Shown here: positions 12,069-23,200 of the stretch, piece by piece
Layout: the number at the start of each line of letters is the position of its first letter
Numbering within the stretch: the first letter of the stretch is position 1
Assembly: GCA_034336665.1 (NCBI GenBank)
Contig: JAPFBE010000003.1
Span: 60,121,352-60,185,351, forward strand
Source of the DNA: Luscinia megarhynchos
Lineage: Eukaryota > Chordata > Aves > Passeriformes > Turdidae
DNA: 64,000 bases
Direction: 5' to 3'
Position numbers and translations under genes: made by a program
The notes under the pieces: model-generated
Database searches by the model: none
Told to the model about the DNA's origin: nothing
The model's input: the letters and a program-made list of their open reading frames with translations, nothing else

Positions 12069-13369
12069 GCCATTAGTAATTCAACAAGGCCTTTACAGAT
12101 CACTGCTTTCTTATTAGTTACCTATGAATTGTAAAGGATTCTGGGCAGAGCACACACAGAGTAATGTGGATGAAAGCTGATGAGGAATAGGGGGATGCTT
12201 CCATTGAGTGTTTGCTCTACCAGCTCTCCTGAAAGTGCCATCATCTCTGCCTTGCCCATGAGGGGTAGAGCCCAGTAAAGGGCTTTGTGCAGTCTAACTG
12301 GGACCACTATCAGGCCCAAATCTCATGGAAAGCCCTGTTCCTGGGACCAGGGTGTGGGGGGGCTTGGGATGCTCCCTGGGTCACGTTGGAGTTTGCTTGA
12401 GAACCAGACGTGCTCAGACTGACCAACCTGCCTGCCCAGGAGGGGCTGGGGTGCAGCCTCAGCAAGGCATGGGAAGAAGTAGAGTCTGCACTCTTTCAGG
12501 GTGAAAGTTATGAGTTTAGAACAGTAATTTATATAAATGTTGGACAATTATATTTATTTAAGATCTGTCACATATTTACAATTTATATGAATGTAATTCA
12601 TAAAATATAATCAGAAAAACATCTTGCAGTGTGTTCATGTAACAGCTTTCCCTAAAGCAGCTGCTTTATATATATCCCTTTCCCTTGGTGCCTAGGGAAG
12701 AAAGAAGTTTAAAAAAATCATTTGGATATTCCTCTAACTATTGTTATTAAGGAACTGAGTGCTGTTTAAAGTCACTGAAAAAGAATTTGGTCTTTGTTTG
12801 CCTCTTAACAAGAGTGTCTATTCAATCTCCTTCCCTGCCTTCTGTCTGCCAGGAAGATGAGATGTGTCTGTGTGTTTACATCAGGCAGAGGGGAGGAGGG
12901 AGCCACGTCTCCAGGTGTAAATCCGTGTTGCTGCAGCAGCGCTGGTGCTGGGAAGGGTGGCATTATGCTGATTTACTGTGCCTGGGGAATCAGACCTATT
13001 TTTTTTCCCCAGCTGGAGGAACAGCCTGTAAAATAAAAATCACACGTCTCGGTTGATTTGAGAGATGCTGTGTAGGATTTATCTGTCTAACAAAATAAAA
13101 TAAAAAAATGTTAAAAACCCCTCTGCAGAGGCTGGCAGCATCCCTTTTAGTACAGCTGATGTTGAGGGGCCCAAAGACAACCCTTGGACAGACATAACTT
13201 GCAGTTTATTAACAGCAAGGGCACAGCAGAGGCTGCCAGGCTGTGAGTGTCTCAGGCACACTTTAAATTTCCAGTTGCTGGCTGTTCCTGCTGTTTGCCT
13301 GTGTATGGCATAAATACAGCCTAACATGACTGAATTATATAGAAAAATGTTACCAATTACTCTGCTTAC
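12069..13369. other. Possible intron of the - strand gene; no gene seen
   Basis: AT-rich around 12530-12620. No repeat family or exon could be supported here. Confidence 0.4.
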
Positions 13370-13427
13370 CTGGATTCCTTTGGCACAGGTCCTGTGGGCT
13401 GGGCTGTTGGAGAATATGTCACTGGTT
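13370..13427 (-). CDS. Candidate 58-bp internal exon, - strand gene
   Basis: On the - strand a near-ideal acceptor (ttctttctctccccttcag) precedes 13427, and a perfect donor (CAG/GTAAGC) follows 13370. The preceding exon at 17202-17556 ends with one base of a codon (G). Joined to the first two bases here it gives Glu, and the frame then reads about PVTYSPTAQPTGPVPKES without a stop, leaving two bases for the next exon. The two other frames are open or closed but do not match the incoming phase. Both splice sites and the phase are seen directly. The product is not recognised; a Pro/Thr-rich linker is all that can be said. Confidence 0.5.
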
Positions 13428-15460
13428 CTGAAGGGGAGAGAAAGAACTTTCTTTAAAAATAAAAAAAAGGTTCCTCCTTTTGTGTAGAACAGCAGGTTGG
13501 TTGGGTTTTTTTCTGCCTTGAGATTTCTTGCCATTTCGTTATTTTGTATTTGACATAAAACTTTCTCACCTTAACAAGGAACATTTTTCCCCATCGGTTT
13601 TAATGGTATAATAAATTGAGGGAGAGCAAAAAAAAAAAGCTCCTGAAAATGAACAGTAAAAAAAGTTACTGGAGACTGAGGGCAGGCTTTGCAGAGGAAG
13701 AGGCAAGAGTAACAAGCTAATTTACTTTTCCTTTCTGTTCAGCTTTCTGTAAACAGCTTGGGTCTCCATCCTCTCCTCAGGATGGATCTCCTCCATCCCC
13801 TCCTCATCAGGAGACTCTCCTCCCTGACCCACTCACAGGAGACTCTTTGGAAGGGCATATTCCCATGGCTGTTTTACCTTCCCTGGGCTGCACAGGGGCA
13901 GTGGGGTGAGGAGGACTGGGGGTGCCCCTCTGTGGGATGCTGCAAGAATGGGGAGTGAACCCAAAACGGTGATTTTGGCCCAAGCATGTCATACATCCAG
14001 GTGCAGTGCCATGAGGGATTTGCTGCCAGAGCAGCACCTTCCTCCTCCAGGTTTGCCCTAACTCAGTGGCCACAGGCTGCACATTCCCCCTTGTGTGCTG
14101 AGCACAGCACACCTGGGGTGTGTTACAGCCCACACCTGCAGGGTCAGCTGAACACCTTGGCTTCTCTCACAGGCTCTGCCAGGCCATACAGCTCTTATGC
14201 AACCTATACCAAGTGGTCTTATTTCCAAAAAATCACAGGGGACAGAGGGAACAGGTTTAGGGCAGAAGGAGGTGGGAGAGAGGAAAGGTGCCTGTGGACA
14301 CACAGGGGTCTGGGGAAAGAGGGTGGACAAGGAGGATTTGGGAAAGGCAGTAGGGTGGCAGAAGAGATGGTAGAAAAGAAAATGTAGAAGAGTAAGATAC
14401 ATGGTAAAAAAGAGAGGTACAGATAGCTATGGCAGGGAGCCAGAAAAAGCATTGAAATGCAGATTGCTGCTCAGATTGCATAATGCCACTCTTATGAAAG
14501 ACAAAAAACAATGAAAAGAGATCAAAAGAAGCCAGAAAACCCCCATGAACCACTGTAGTATACAAATTCTTGAAGACATATTAAATGTTGACACTGGGTC
14601 CCTAAAGAGGCATTCCCATATTTGATTTTCCTTGATAAATCTTTCTGTGTCTACATACTAGCTCTCTACTGAAACAAACTTCATATATCACCTGAATTTT
14701 TAATTGTGATGTGCAAATCCAAGAAATGACTGCCTAGGATAGCACTAAGAGAGGTTTCTGCACGCATTTTCTTCCTGTATTTTGTGGTGGTTTCTGACTC
14801 TCAGCTGCTTTCCAGGATAGATTTGTCCTCAAGGATTCTGCTCACATGTATCCCTGATAAGAATACTTGATTTCCACATGGAAATCTCTTTAACACCTTA
14901 ACCTTACTTGTGTGAACAGTTTGTTTTTCTCATTCTTAGGAGCTGGCAAGATTACATTGAGAAAAATGCAAAAGTGAGCAGAAAACACTTCTGTTGATAG
15001 TCCCCAATGAGGACCAATGCTTGAATTCCTTAGGAAATACGAATAACCCTTTACTTCAAGGAATAGCCTTTCATGCTGGCTGTGCATTTCTGACTGTGCC
15101 AGGGCTCTCCTATAGCAGGTGGAATCCCTGCTCATAACATGCTTGAATTAACAGAAAAATCCAATCTTTCCTCCAAAAAGATGGTTTAGACCTAGGATAA
15201 TGCAAAGCTGTCCTCCCTGGACCCCAGTTTGTGATGCAGTCTGTGTTGCAGAAAGCCAGACTCTCCCTGTGTAGGCAGCCAGGGCTGCTGTTCCCCAGGG
15301 CTGCTGTGCTGTCCCTTTCCAGTGGCTTTAGCTGGAGCCACTTGTCCCTTCCTCACCCACTCCCAGGGGACAGCTGGGACCCTATCCTGGCTGGATTGCT
15401 GAATGGGCTGTAAAATGTTATTAAAAGCAGGATGTGCATATCTACCTATAAGTGCCTGCC
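13428..15460. other. Possible intron of the - strand gene, with a purine-rich tract
   Basis: No exon or repeat family is recognised. About 14235-14540 of the + strand is strongly purine-rich (GGGAGAGAGGAAAGG-like), without a regular period. Open frames on the opposite strand there are composition artefacts. Confidence 0.45.
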
Positions 15461-15465
15461 TATCC

Positions 15466-15549
<84 letters not shown>

Positions 15550-15562
15550 CTCTGTCTGTCTG
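15461..15562. repeat. (TCTA)n tetranucleotide array
   Basis: About twenty tandem TCTA units, flanked by a TATCCATC start and a TCTCTCTGTCTGTCTG end. The pure core makes it a likely length-variable short tandem repeat. Confidence 0.96.
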
Positions 15563-15984
15563 AAGTAAACAGAGCTTGAAGAGTCTTTTAAGAAAGATAA
15601 CTGCCTAATATTTATTTGCTGGCATTTACATGCAACAGAGCAACTCTGATCCAGACAAAATGAAAAAGGGTGCTCCTAAAATGGATGGGTGGGTTTTGTG
15701 TTTAAATTCTTTTTTTGGTTTAATTCTGATTTGCCTTTCTTTTCAGATTAGTACTTGGCATTTGTGGTGTTGGCTGGGGTTAGGGTCTGGGTGCTGGTGT
15801 GCCTTATCCTGCTCTTGCAGCTCAGTGGTTTTTTGCCCAAAACATGGTACAAACCAGCCCAGCAGCCCACACAAACACAGCCCTCACTTGCAGGCAGGGA
15901 AGGGCAGGAATTGTGTTGCTCCTCACAATCCTTCACCATGTTAGGTGTCCAGGCACTCATATTTCAGCATATGGTGGAACAACT
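15563..15984. other. Flank of CR1 copy, nothing else seen
   Basis: Single-copy sequence between the TCTA array and the CR1 element. The CR1 5' border is not sharp and may reach back to about 15940. Confidence 0.4.
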
Positions 15985-17125
15985 GCAACACTCAACAAGG
16001 GAAGACTTGCTGAGGCCTTTGACACAGATAACATTCTTCTCCCCAATTTGGAGAAACATGGATTTGAAGGGTGAACTACTCAGTGGATAAGGAATTGGCT
16101 GGGTGGACACAGCCAGAGTTGTGGCAAATGGCAGATGGAGGCTGGTGGCAAGTGGTGTCCCTCAGGGCTCTGTCTTGGGACTGGTGCTCTTTAACACCTT
16201 CATCAATGACACAGTGAGATGGAGTGCAGTCTCAGCAAGTTTGCAGGTGGAAACAAAGCTGAGCAGTGCAGCTGACACAACAGAAGGGTGGGATACCATC
16301 CAGAAGAACCCAGAGAAGCTTGAGAAGTGGGCCCGTGAGAGCTTCCTGAGTTCAAGTCTGAGTGCAAGGTGATCCAACTGGGCTGGGGCAATCCAGCCAT
16401 GAGTGCAGGCAGGGGGAAGAACTCACTGAGGGCAGCCCATGTGGAGAAGGGCTTGGAGGTCCTGGTGGACACGACCTGGTGAGGTGCTCCTGCTGCCCAG
16501 AAAGCCAAATGCATCCTGGGCTGCACCAAAAGGCTGGGACCAGCAGCTGAGGGAGCTGATTTTGATCCTGTGTCCTTGTGAGACCCACCTGGAGTTCTTG
16601 TCCAGCTCTGGGGACCTTAACACAAGAAACACATGGACCTGCTGGACTGAGGGCAGAGGAGGGCCTTGAAGATGGTCAGAATGGTGCAGCACCTCTCCAT
16701 GGTGACATGCTGAGAGAGTTGGGATTGCTCAGTATGGAAAAGAGAAGCCTCCAGGAAGACTTCACTAGAGCCCTTTCAGTACTTTAAAGAAGCTTTAAAA
16801 AAGCAGAAGAATGACTTTTTAAATGGTCAGATAGTGACAGGACAAAGGGGCAATGGTTTTAAATTGAAAGAGGGGAGATTTATATTAGGTGTTAGGAGGA
16901 AATTCTTTACTATGAGGCTGGTGAGGCACTGGCACAGGTTGCCCAGAGAAGCTGTGGATGTCCCATCCCTGGCAGTGTTCCAGTCAGGCTGGATGGGGCT
17001 CTGAGCAGCTCAGTCTAGTGGAAGGTGTCCCTGCCCATGGCAGAGGGTTGGAGTGAGATGATCTTTAAGGTCCCTTCCAACCCAAGCCATTCTATGATGG
17101 TTCATTCTATGATCCTATGATATGC
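15985..17125 (+). mobile_element. CR1 LINE, RT domain to 3' end
   Basis: In the + orientation the copy starts within reverse transcriptase: an AEAFDTD-like segment near 16009-16028 corresponds to KAFDTV of CR1. Then comes VASGVPQGSVLGLVLFNTF near 16150-16200, a DTIQKNPEKLEKWA-type segment, the 3' UTR blocks ('cagaaagccaaatgcatcctgggctgcacc' near 16498-16527), and the tail with repeated TTCTATGAT words at 17090-17120. Stops and frame breaks show it is inactive. It is the most complete 3' end in the window. If the - strand gene is real, it lies in its intron, in antisense orientation, about 75 bp from the exon at 17202-17556. Confidence 0.93.
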
Positions 17126-17201
17126 AGAGAGAAATGTAGGAAAGTTCCAGAACAGCTGACTTATTCTCTCTCCTTCCTTGTAACAGATTGCTAAAAAATA
17201 C

Positions 17202-17556
17202 CTGTCAATATTTCTTCTTTCTTCAGAGGTCTTTCAGGAAACTTGGTTGCAATTTTTGCTTGTTTTGCAGAAAGGGATGAGGAGGACTCCTTCAGGCTCT
17301 GGATCATAGACCAAATTTCTGCTGGTTCTCCTAGCTGTCTTTTTTTTGAAGAGAGCAAGATTAGTTTGCTCAATATAGTCTCGCATTCTCTGCATTTTGA
17401 AGGCTTCTTTAGAAGCCACATATTCCTCTTCCAGCTTTTTCAAGTTTTCCACTGTGAGAGCAGAACTGGAATATGATGACCAGATCCGAAGGGGAAATAT
17501 TTTTGGTTGGAGCAGGTTACTGCAAGACCCTGACAGCTTGTGTCCATTAAACATAT
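17202..17556 (-). CDS. Candidate coding exon of - strand gene (ERICH6B-like by position), frameshifted
   Basis: On the - strand an acceptor (cttaatgcattgcag) precedes 17556 and a CAG/GTATTT donor follows 17202. From 17554 one frame is open and protein-like: a Ser-rich start (near SSYSSSALT) and then a charged helical stretch containing ENLKKLEEEYVASKEAF, RDYIEQTNLALFKKK and NLVYDPEPEG. That frame stops at 17234-17236. A second frame, offset by one base, is closed before 17442 but open to the donor, reading AKQAKIATKFPERPLKKEE. Only the second frame matches the phase of the next exon (13370-13427). A one-base shift between about 17255 and 17300 would join them. A nearer acceptor at 17452 is an alternative start. 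I do not recognise the domain; ERICH6B is inferred from gene order only. Confidence 0.5.
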
Positions 17557-18354
17557 CTGCAATGCATTAAGGAGATGAGAATCTTTAGCAACAGGCAAAG
17601 TCAATTCATCATTCTTGTAACAAAGAAAGAAAGAAAGGAGAAATCCCATTAGTCATTTACTCCTGATGGCCATATTGATTGATGTAGTTAAAATGTTCAC
17701 ACTAAGATAACCTTATTAGATTGAAAATCACTTTCTTTTCAAGAGGATCTACTAGGCTCCAATTCAACAAAGCACTTAAACAAATACCTGATATCAAGGG
17801 CATGCTCAGGTCCTATTGGTGGGGCTTTCTTAAATTGCTCCTACCTAACACTTAAGGCCAAAGCTTAAGATAGCTACAAAGGATGACATAATGCCTACCT
17901 GTGTTTCAGATATGGCCAAAGTTGAGCAACCAAATACCTCATATCATAACACACTCTGTTACCCTCTTTCCCACTAAGGCTCTACTAAAGATTGCATCAG
18001 TGATTTCATTTTGCTTTGTCTGTAAAATGCTGTACAGCTGAAACTTACTGTGTGCAGGCTGGAATAGAGCACACTTTATATTCATTACTAGTATTCAGAC
18101 AAATTATTTTGGACAGTTTTTGCTACACACTGATGGAGAAAAAAATAAAAATGTACAGTGGAATCTATTGAATCTGCTTAATTGGACCTGCTGGTGGCCA
18201 TCCGACCATGCCAATTAAATAAAGACAAACAAAAGCAGCTCTCAGAGGACCTGCAGTGAATAAACCCAGGGTAAATACTGCATGGTTTTTCTTATTGCAT
18301 TATTCTGCATAGTTGTGTGTCTGAAACATAAACTAGCCATAAAAAGCAACTCAC

Positions 18355-18411
18355 CCTTCTGTTTGCAATATCTGCTTAATTGTGTCTGCATCTTCCGTTC
18401 ACCCACTCAGT
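18355..18411 (-). pseudogene. Possible upstream exon with an in-frame stop
   Basis: On the - strand an acceptor (ctttatcttttgacattaaacag) precedes 18411 and a strong donor (AAGG/GTGAGT) follows 18355. The phase-1/phase-1 frame that would feed the exon at 17202-17556 (the shared codon gives Asp) begins with TGA and is then open, reading about VGERKMQTQLSRYCKQK. The other two frames have internal stops. Either this is a decayed exon, the real acceptor lies after the TGA, or the match is chance. Confidence 0.25.
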
Positions 18412-19554
18412 CTGTTTAATGTCAAAAGATAAAGGAAGCAAAAGTAATAAGGTTAGTTTGGCAGAACTAGTGCTTTGCAACCTCCTCTTTCCTGGCCTGC
18501 CCCTCCCTGCCAATTCCCATGGGGACCTGATGCTCCTCTGCCCTGTCTGACTGCAGACTGACATGGCTGTTTCCAGGTGCTTCACCAGTGGAGAAGACCC
18601 AAAACCTTGCACTGCCCTGGGCAGAGGGGTCACTGTGGGAGCCCACAGACACCTCCACACTCAGGCTCTGCAGGTGCCCTTGGGATGGCTCAGTGGGATG
18701 TGCTCCTCACCCCTGGGCTGGGCTTCCCCAGTGGAGCAGCAGCTGAGAAGGGAGCAGGCAGGGGCCAAGCAGGACCAGCACAGCACTGTCAAGGTGGAGG
18801 TGCTGCCCAGCCAGGGCTGTCTCTGAGGTGCTCTGGCAATGGTCCTCTGCTGCCATTTCTTGGGTACTGAAGGTGTAAGTGTGAGACACAGTGCTTAGCA
18901 TGTTTGAATCCACAAGGCTGAACTGGTCTGCTTGTGTAATCCAAGTGCCTGACACACAGAGCTCAAGGGCTACAGAGAAGCACATGTATGGGGTGTCAGT
19001 ATTTTCACCTTTGTCAATCAAACTTATACAATATCTCATTACAAAGAAATCATTGAGTTAGTTGGTCTGGCAAAAGCCATAGTCCTTAACTCTGTGTTGA
19101 ATTCACATTAAGGATGACTTTTAACTCTCCTCTTATCCTTGGGATAAATTTCCTTTCAGTTTTCTGGAACTTTCCTTCTGATCCAGGTAAAGGTGAAAAC
19201 TGATTGCAGATGACCCAGAAAGACTCTCAAAGGTTTCTCTTACCACTCTTTGGTCTGGGTTATTTGTCAACACCTGACTGTAAAGAACCTAACTTTACAC
19301 TGCATCCTTCGTTGCTGGGACACAAAGCATCTTATTATCATGTAATCTAATTATGTTACCTAATTTTAATCTCCTTAGGGAGCTAGTTTTGGAAAAGTCT
19401 GTCATTTCTGCCTTTCATGAACAATTCTTCCATTTCTCTTGTAATAGACTTTTAAGATCCTTTTGCTTCTTAATCATACTTTAAGATATCTCTGTGTCAT
19501 TAGCTCTGCTGATCTTTGTACTGCTGTCATTTTACTTTCCCTGTCAAGTTTTTG
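18412..19554. other. No gene seen
   Basis: Single-copy sequence. The open frames at 18376-18826 overlap on both strands and show no domain. Confidence 0.4.
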
Positions 19555-20235
19555 TGGTCACAGAGCTGCAGAACAAGCAGGGCTGGAAGGTCCCTTTGGA
19601 GGCCACCAGGGCCCAGGACTCTCCTCAAAGCAGATCTACTAGACCAGAGTTTTGCCTAGGCAAATTTTAAGTATTTCCTAAAATAGCTAAGATTCTACAA
19701 CCTTTCCAACTCCAGTATTTAACCACCCTTATGCTGAAAATATTTTTGCTAATTTTTTATTTGAATTTCCCATACTCCAAAATGTGTGTGTTGTCCCTTA
19801 TCCCACCACAGTGCAGCTCTGAGCAGTCTGTTTTGTCCTCACCCTCTCATTTGGCAGCTTCAGGCTGAGAGGTACTCGAGTATTTTCTCCTCCAAGCTGA
19901 ACAGTCACATTTCTCTCAACACATTTCTCTCAGCCTCCTCTGTGCACATAAGCTCCAGCCTCTGCCTGTCTTGGTGACCTTCTGCTCCAGTAGGTTTTCT
20001 CTCACACTGGGGATTCTCAGACAAGACACAGCATTCCAGATGTGCCTCACCAGTGCCAAGCACAGGGCAATAATCCTATTTCTCCACCTTGTGTTTGGAA
20101 GTCAAACCTAACCTGGCTGTTTTGGCTGCATCTTCCTTCCTGCCTGCATCCCTGCTGCAGTGCCCTGGAATTGCCACTGCCTGGGATTGCAGTGCATGGA
20201 TCAGGGCAAGCTCAGAGTCTGCTCTGGGGCAAGCT
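19555..20235 (-). mobile_element. Old CR1 LINE, 3' portion, inverted
   Basis: The + strand reads like the complement of a CR1 3' region: 'cagggctggaaggtccctttggag' near 19578-19602, 'ctagaccag' near 19639, 'ctcctccaagctgaacag...ctctctcagcc' near 19888-19935, and 'gcattccagatgtgcctcaccagtgcc' near 20032-20058. It is well diverged with many indels. The 5' limit is uncertain because the similarity fades after about 20150. Confidence 0.78.
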
Positions 20236-23200
20236 GTGCCACTTTCACAATGTCTGTGTGGCAAGGGCTGTCTGTGCACAGAGTTTCACCCTGCACACCA
20301 CCATCACTTAACACTGACTGCTCTCCTTCAACTCTTCCTCTTCATGAATGTTTCAAAGGATGTTTTATAATGTATTATTAGTAAGGCTTTTTAAATATTT
20401 TCTCTTGCAACCTTGAAAATGGGGAATTGGTATACATAAAAACACAACTGAGCTGAGGATTTCTCAAGCCCAGTGGAAGAGCACAAGCTGTGAACCTGAG
20501 GGTTTAGCTCCCTGCCTGGCCCCATGCAGCAGCAGTGCCCAAGGGCAGGATCTCACACTTCATAAACAGCCTGTCTACTTTGCCTCATCACCCTTCCTAC
20601 CCTGACTTTCTCCAAAACAACAGAGAAAAATCACCTCATGCAAGAAGTGTGGAGAACTACTCTGTCCAGTGGTGGAAAAATGTTTTGAATGGATTATCTC
20701 ATTCTCTCTGTGTCACTCCACACAAAAACATATACCTGACCCCATGGGAATCATAGATCAGGAAGGTAAAGCCCTCAGGACAAACAATTTCTGTCTCTGC
20801 TCTTGTACTCTGCCAGACTGAGGTTTCAGACCCATCAGGGTTGTCCCACTTTATAATCTAAATTACAGCAGCTTTTAGAGTACCCTCTCTTGGCACTTGG
20901 CACATCAAAGTTGCACAGCTCCTGATCAGCAGCTTCTGCACAGTTTGAAGGAATGCAGCACTTGAGTGCTCTTGCTGAACTTTTCAAAGAAACAGAAGAG
21001 AATCAAATGCAGTATTTTATTGAGTTCTAAATATGGAGTGAATTTTTTTTTGTTTGTATGATTCTTTTCATCAGAAGAAATGTTTAAAACAATAAGCCCA
21101 TAGCAAATTAGAGGGATGGAATGCCACATTTTGAAAGTGCCAAAATTAAATATTCCTGCTTTGGAAGTTTGCCTTACTCTCTCCATCATGACCCATTGTG
21201 TGATTTTGATGTCAATCTGTCACATTTTTCACTTGACATGATGCATATTTTCATTACAAATTCCCATATTTTTGCAAAATGAAATATAACATTTTGCTAA
21301 TGTGGCCAGATAGGATTGCCACACAAAGAAGCGTGCTCTTGTTTTTGTAAGCTCATAGTTCATGGGGACTGGTATTAAGTAGAAGAATCAGTGACATAAA
21401 AATGGCAGGATGAAAAATCTCACAGATGATGGTAAGCTGCCCACTGCAATGTCACAGGAGATTGTCACTAAGTGTTCACAAACACATCTGCAGCATTGCA
21501 ACTCATCCTCTCCAAAGCCATATCTGTCCCTGACATCAGAGTTTGCCATAAAAAGCAAGAAAATTCAAAGCAACATTTACTGGCTATTTCCTCTGAGAAG
21601 CTTCATTTTCTCTATAGCTCTTCTGTTCTCATAATGATATGCTGAAATCTAGTCAGAATATTTGAATCTTAGAGAAACAAAACACAGCTGAAGTAGCTGG
21701 AAGGCGAAGGGCTGGGAGGCAATTTCCTCTGATTCATCAGGAGACAAAGGCAGAGGAAAGGCTGTGTTTGTGTTAATAACAGTGGAATTACCCCAATATG
21801 TCTTTAGCTCTTGTTGCCATGCCTCATCAGCCCCTCGCTCTGTGCTGTCATACACAGCCAGGCTGGATATGTCCAGGGGAGGCCACAGCAGCACCTCCTG
21901 CCATCCCCATCCCGTGGCACTTTCCTGAGCAAGCTGAGCTGTCCAGCCCTGTGTGGGTGTTCCCATGACAGCTGCCAGCCTCACCATCAAAGCCTTGCTC
22001 TCCTTACTCTGACTCTCCCACCATCCTCCATTAAGAATCAAGCTGACCTGGCCTGCTTTCTGTGGCCACATCCCTTGGGCTGGGGTCCCCCACTGGGGGG
22101 AAGGATGGCCAGGAAAACATTGCCAACTTTCACTGACAGCACCTGGTGGGACTCAGTGTCCCAGGCAGCTCTGCAGGGTGCTGCAAAAGAGACAATGCCT
22201 TCCCTATAGGATCAGCTCAGGGGAACTGGTTTTATTTGCACATCTGTAACTCCCCAGAGGCAGAAGACAGGGAGTGCAATGCCATCAAATGAGAATTAAA
22301 CTCTGTGTCATACTGCAAAATGTCAACTAAATTAATTCTGATTGTAAGATCCATGCACATATCCCAAAAGGTAGAGGAGTGCTGTGTACACAAGACTAGA
22401 GAGACATCCAATACACAGACATTGCAGTGGAATTTCTGCTCCCAGCAGGTCTGGAGAGAATACTGTGTAAATAAGAGTTCAGTCAGCCTCTGCTTTCCAT
22501 AGCAATCTTCAAGATATTTGTGCTTGTGGAGGGAATCTTTCCCTCTAAGCAATGCCTGCTTGATCCTATGGGATGTGTAATCTCCTGGTTTATAGTCCAC
22601 TGCAGTGCAAGGCACCTGATGGTGCCTCCACTTTGTTTAGATGTGACTTTGTGGCAGGAGTTGCCAATGCAATAGCTGATGTCAGGAGCTGACAGTTCAG
22701 CAGGCACTGGGGTCTCCAGCAGAGCATCACTGCAGTCTCCCCATTTTTTGGAGGCAGAGGGACCTGCTGGCACCACGGGTGCTGTGATGCTCAGAGCTGC
22801 AGCTTAACACCACCCACCCAGGGCAGGCTGGAGTGGTGGACTGCACACCTCCTTAAATGCTGAAGAGGCTGATATGTTTGTGTGTGTGTACATTCAGTTA
22901 TGCATGTATTTACAGACTCAAGGAGAGTAGTGTGCACATTATACACAGTACTGTTGTTATTATTACACACATTATATACATTCATATATACAACATAATG
23001 CAATAGAACATATATTTCTCTGAAAAAAACCCAACACATTTATGGACTTTAATTGTCAAATAAGCCTATTAAAAGCAAGCAAGTTGTTTCATCTATTTCT
23101 GCCATTGCAGCTGTGCCCAGAGTAGGTCTCCAAATTCTGAGTTATAGCCACAACTTTCGTAGAGAAAACAATCTCCTAAAATAACTCTGTTTCTGTACTT

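Noticed and set aside
17890..18000. A CACAG/GTAGGC donor on the - strand that might end an exon upstream of 17556
   Set aside because: The frame in the required phase has a TGA just before the donor and the upstream acceptor is poor.
21649..22615. Two - strand frames of 127-140 codons
   Set aside because: No recognisable motif, no phase-consistent splice sites with neighbours, and overlapping + strand frames are equally open.
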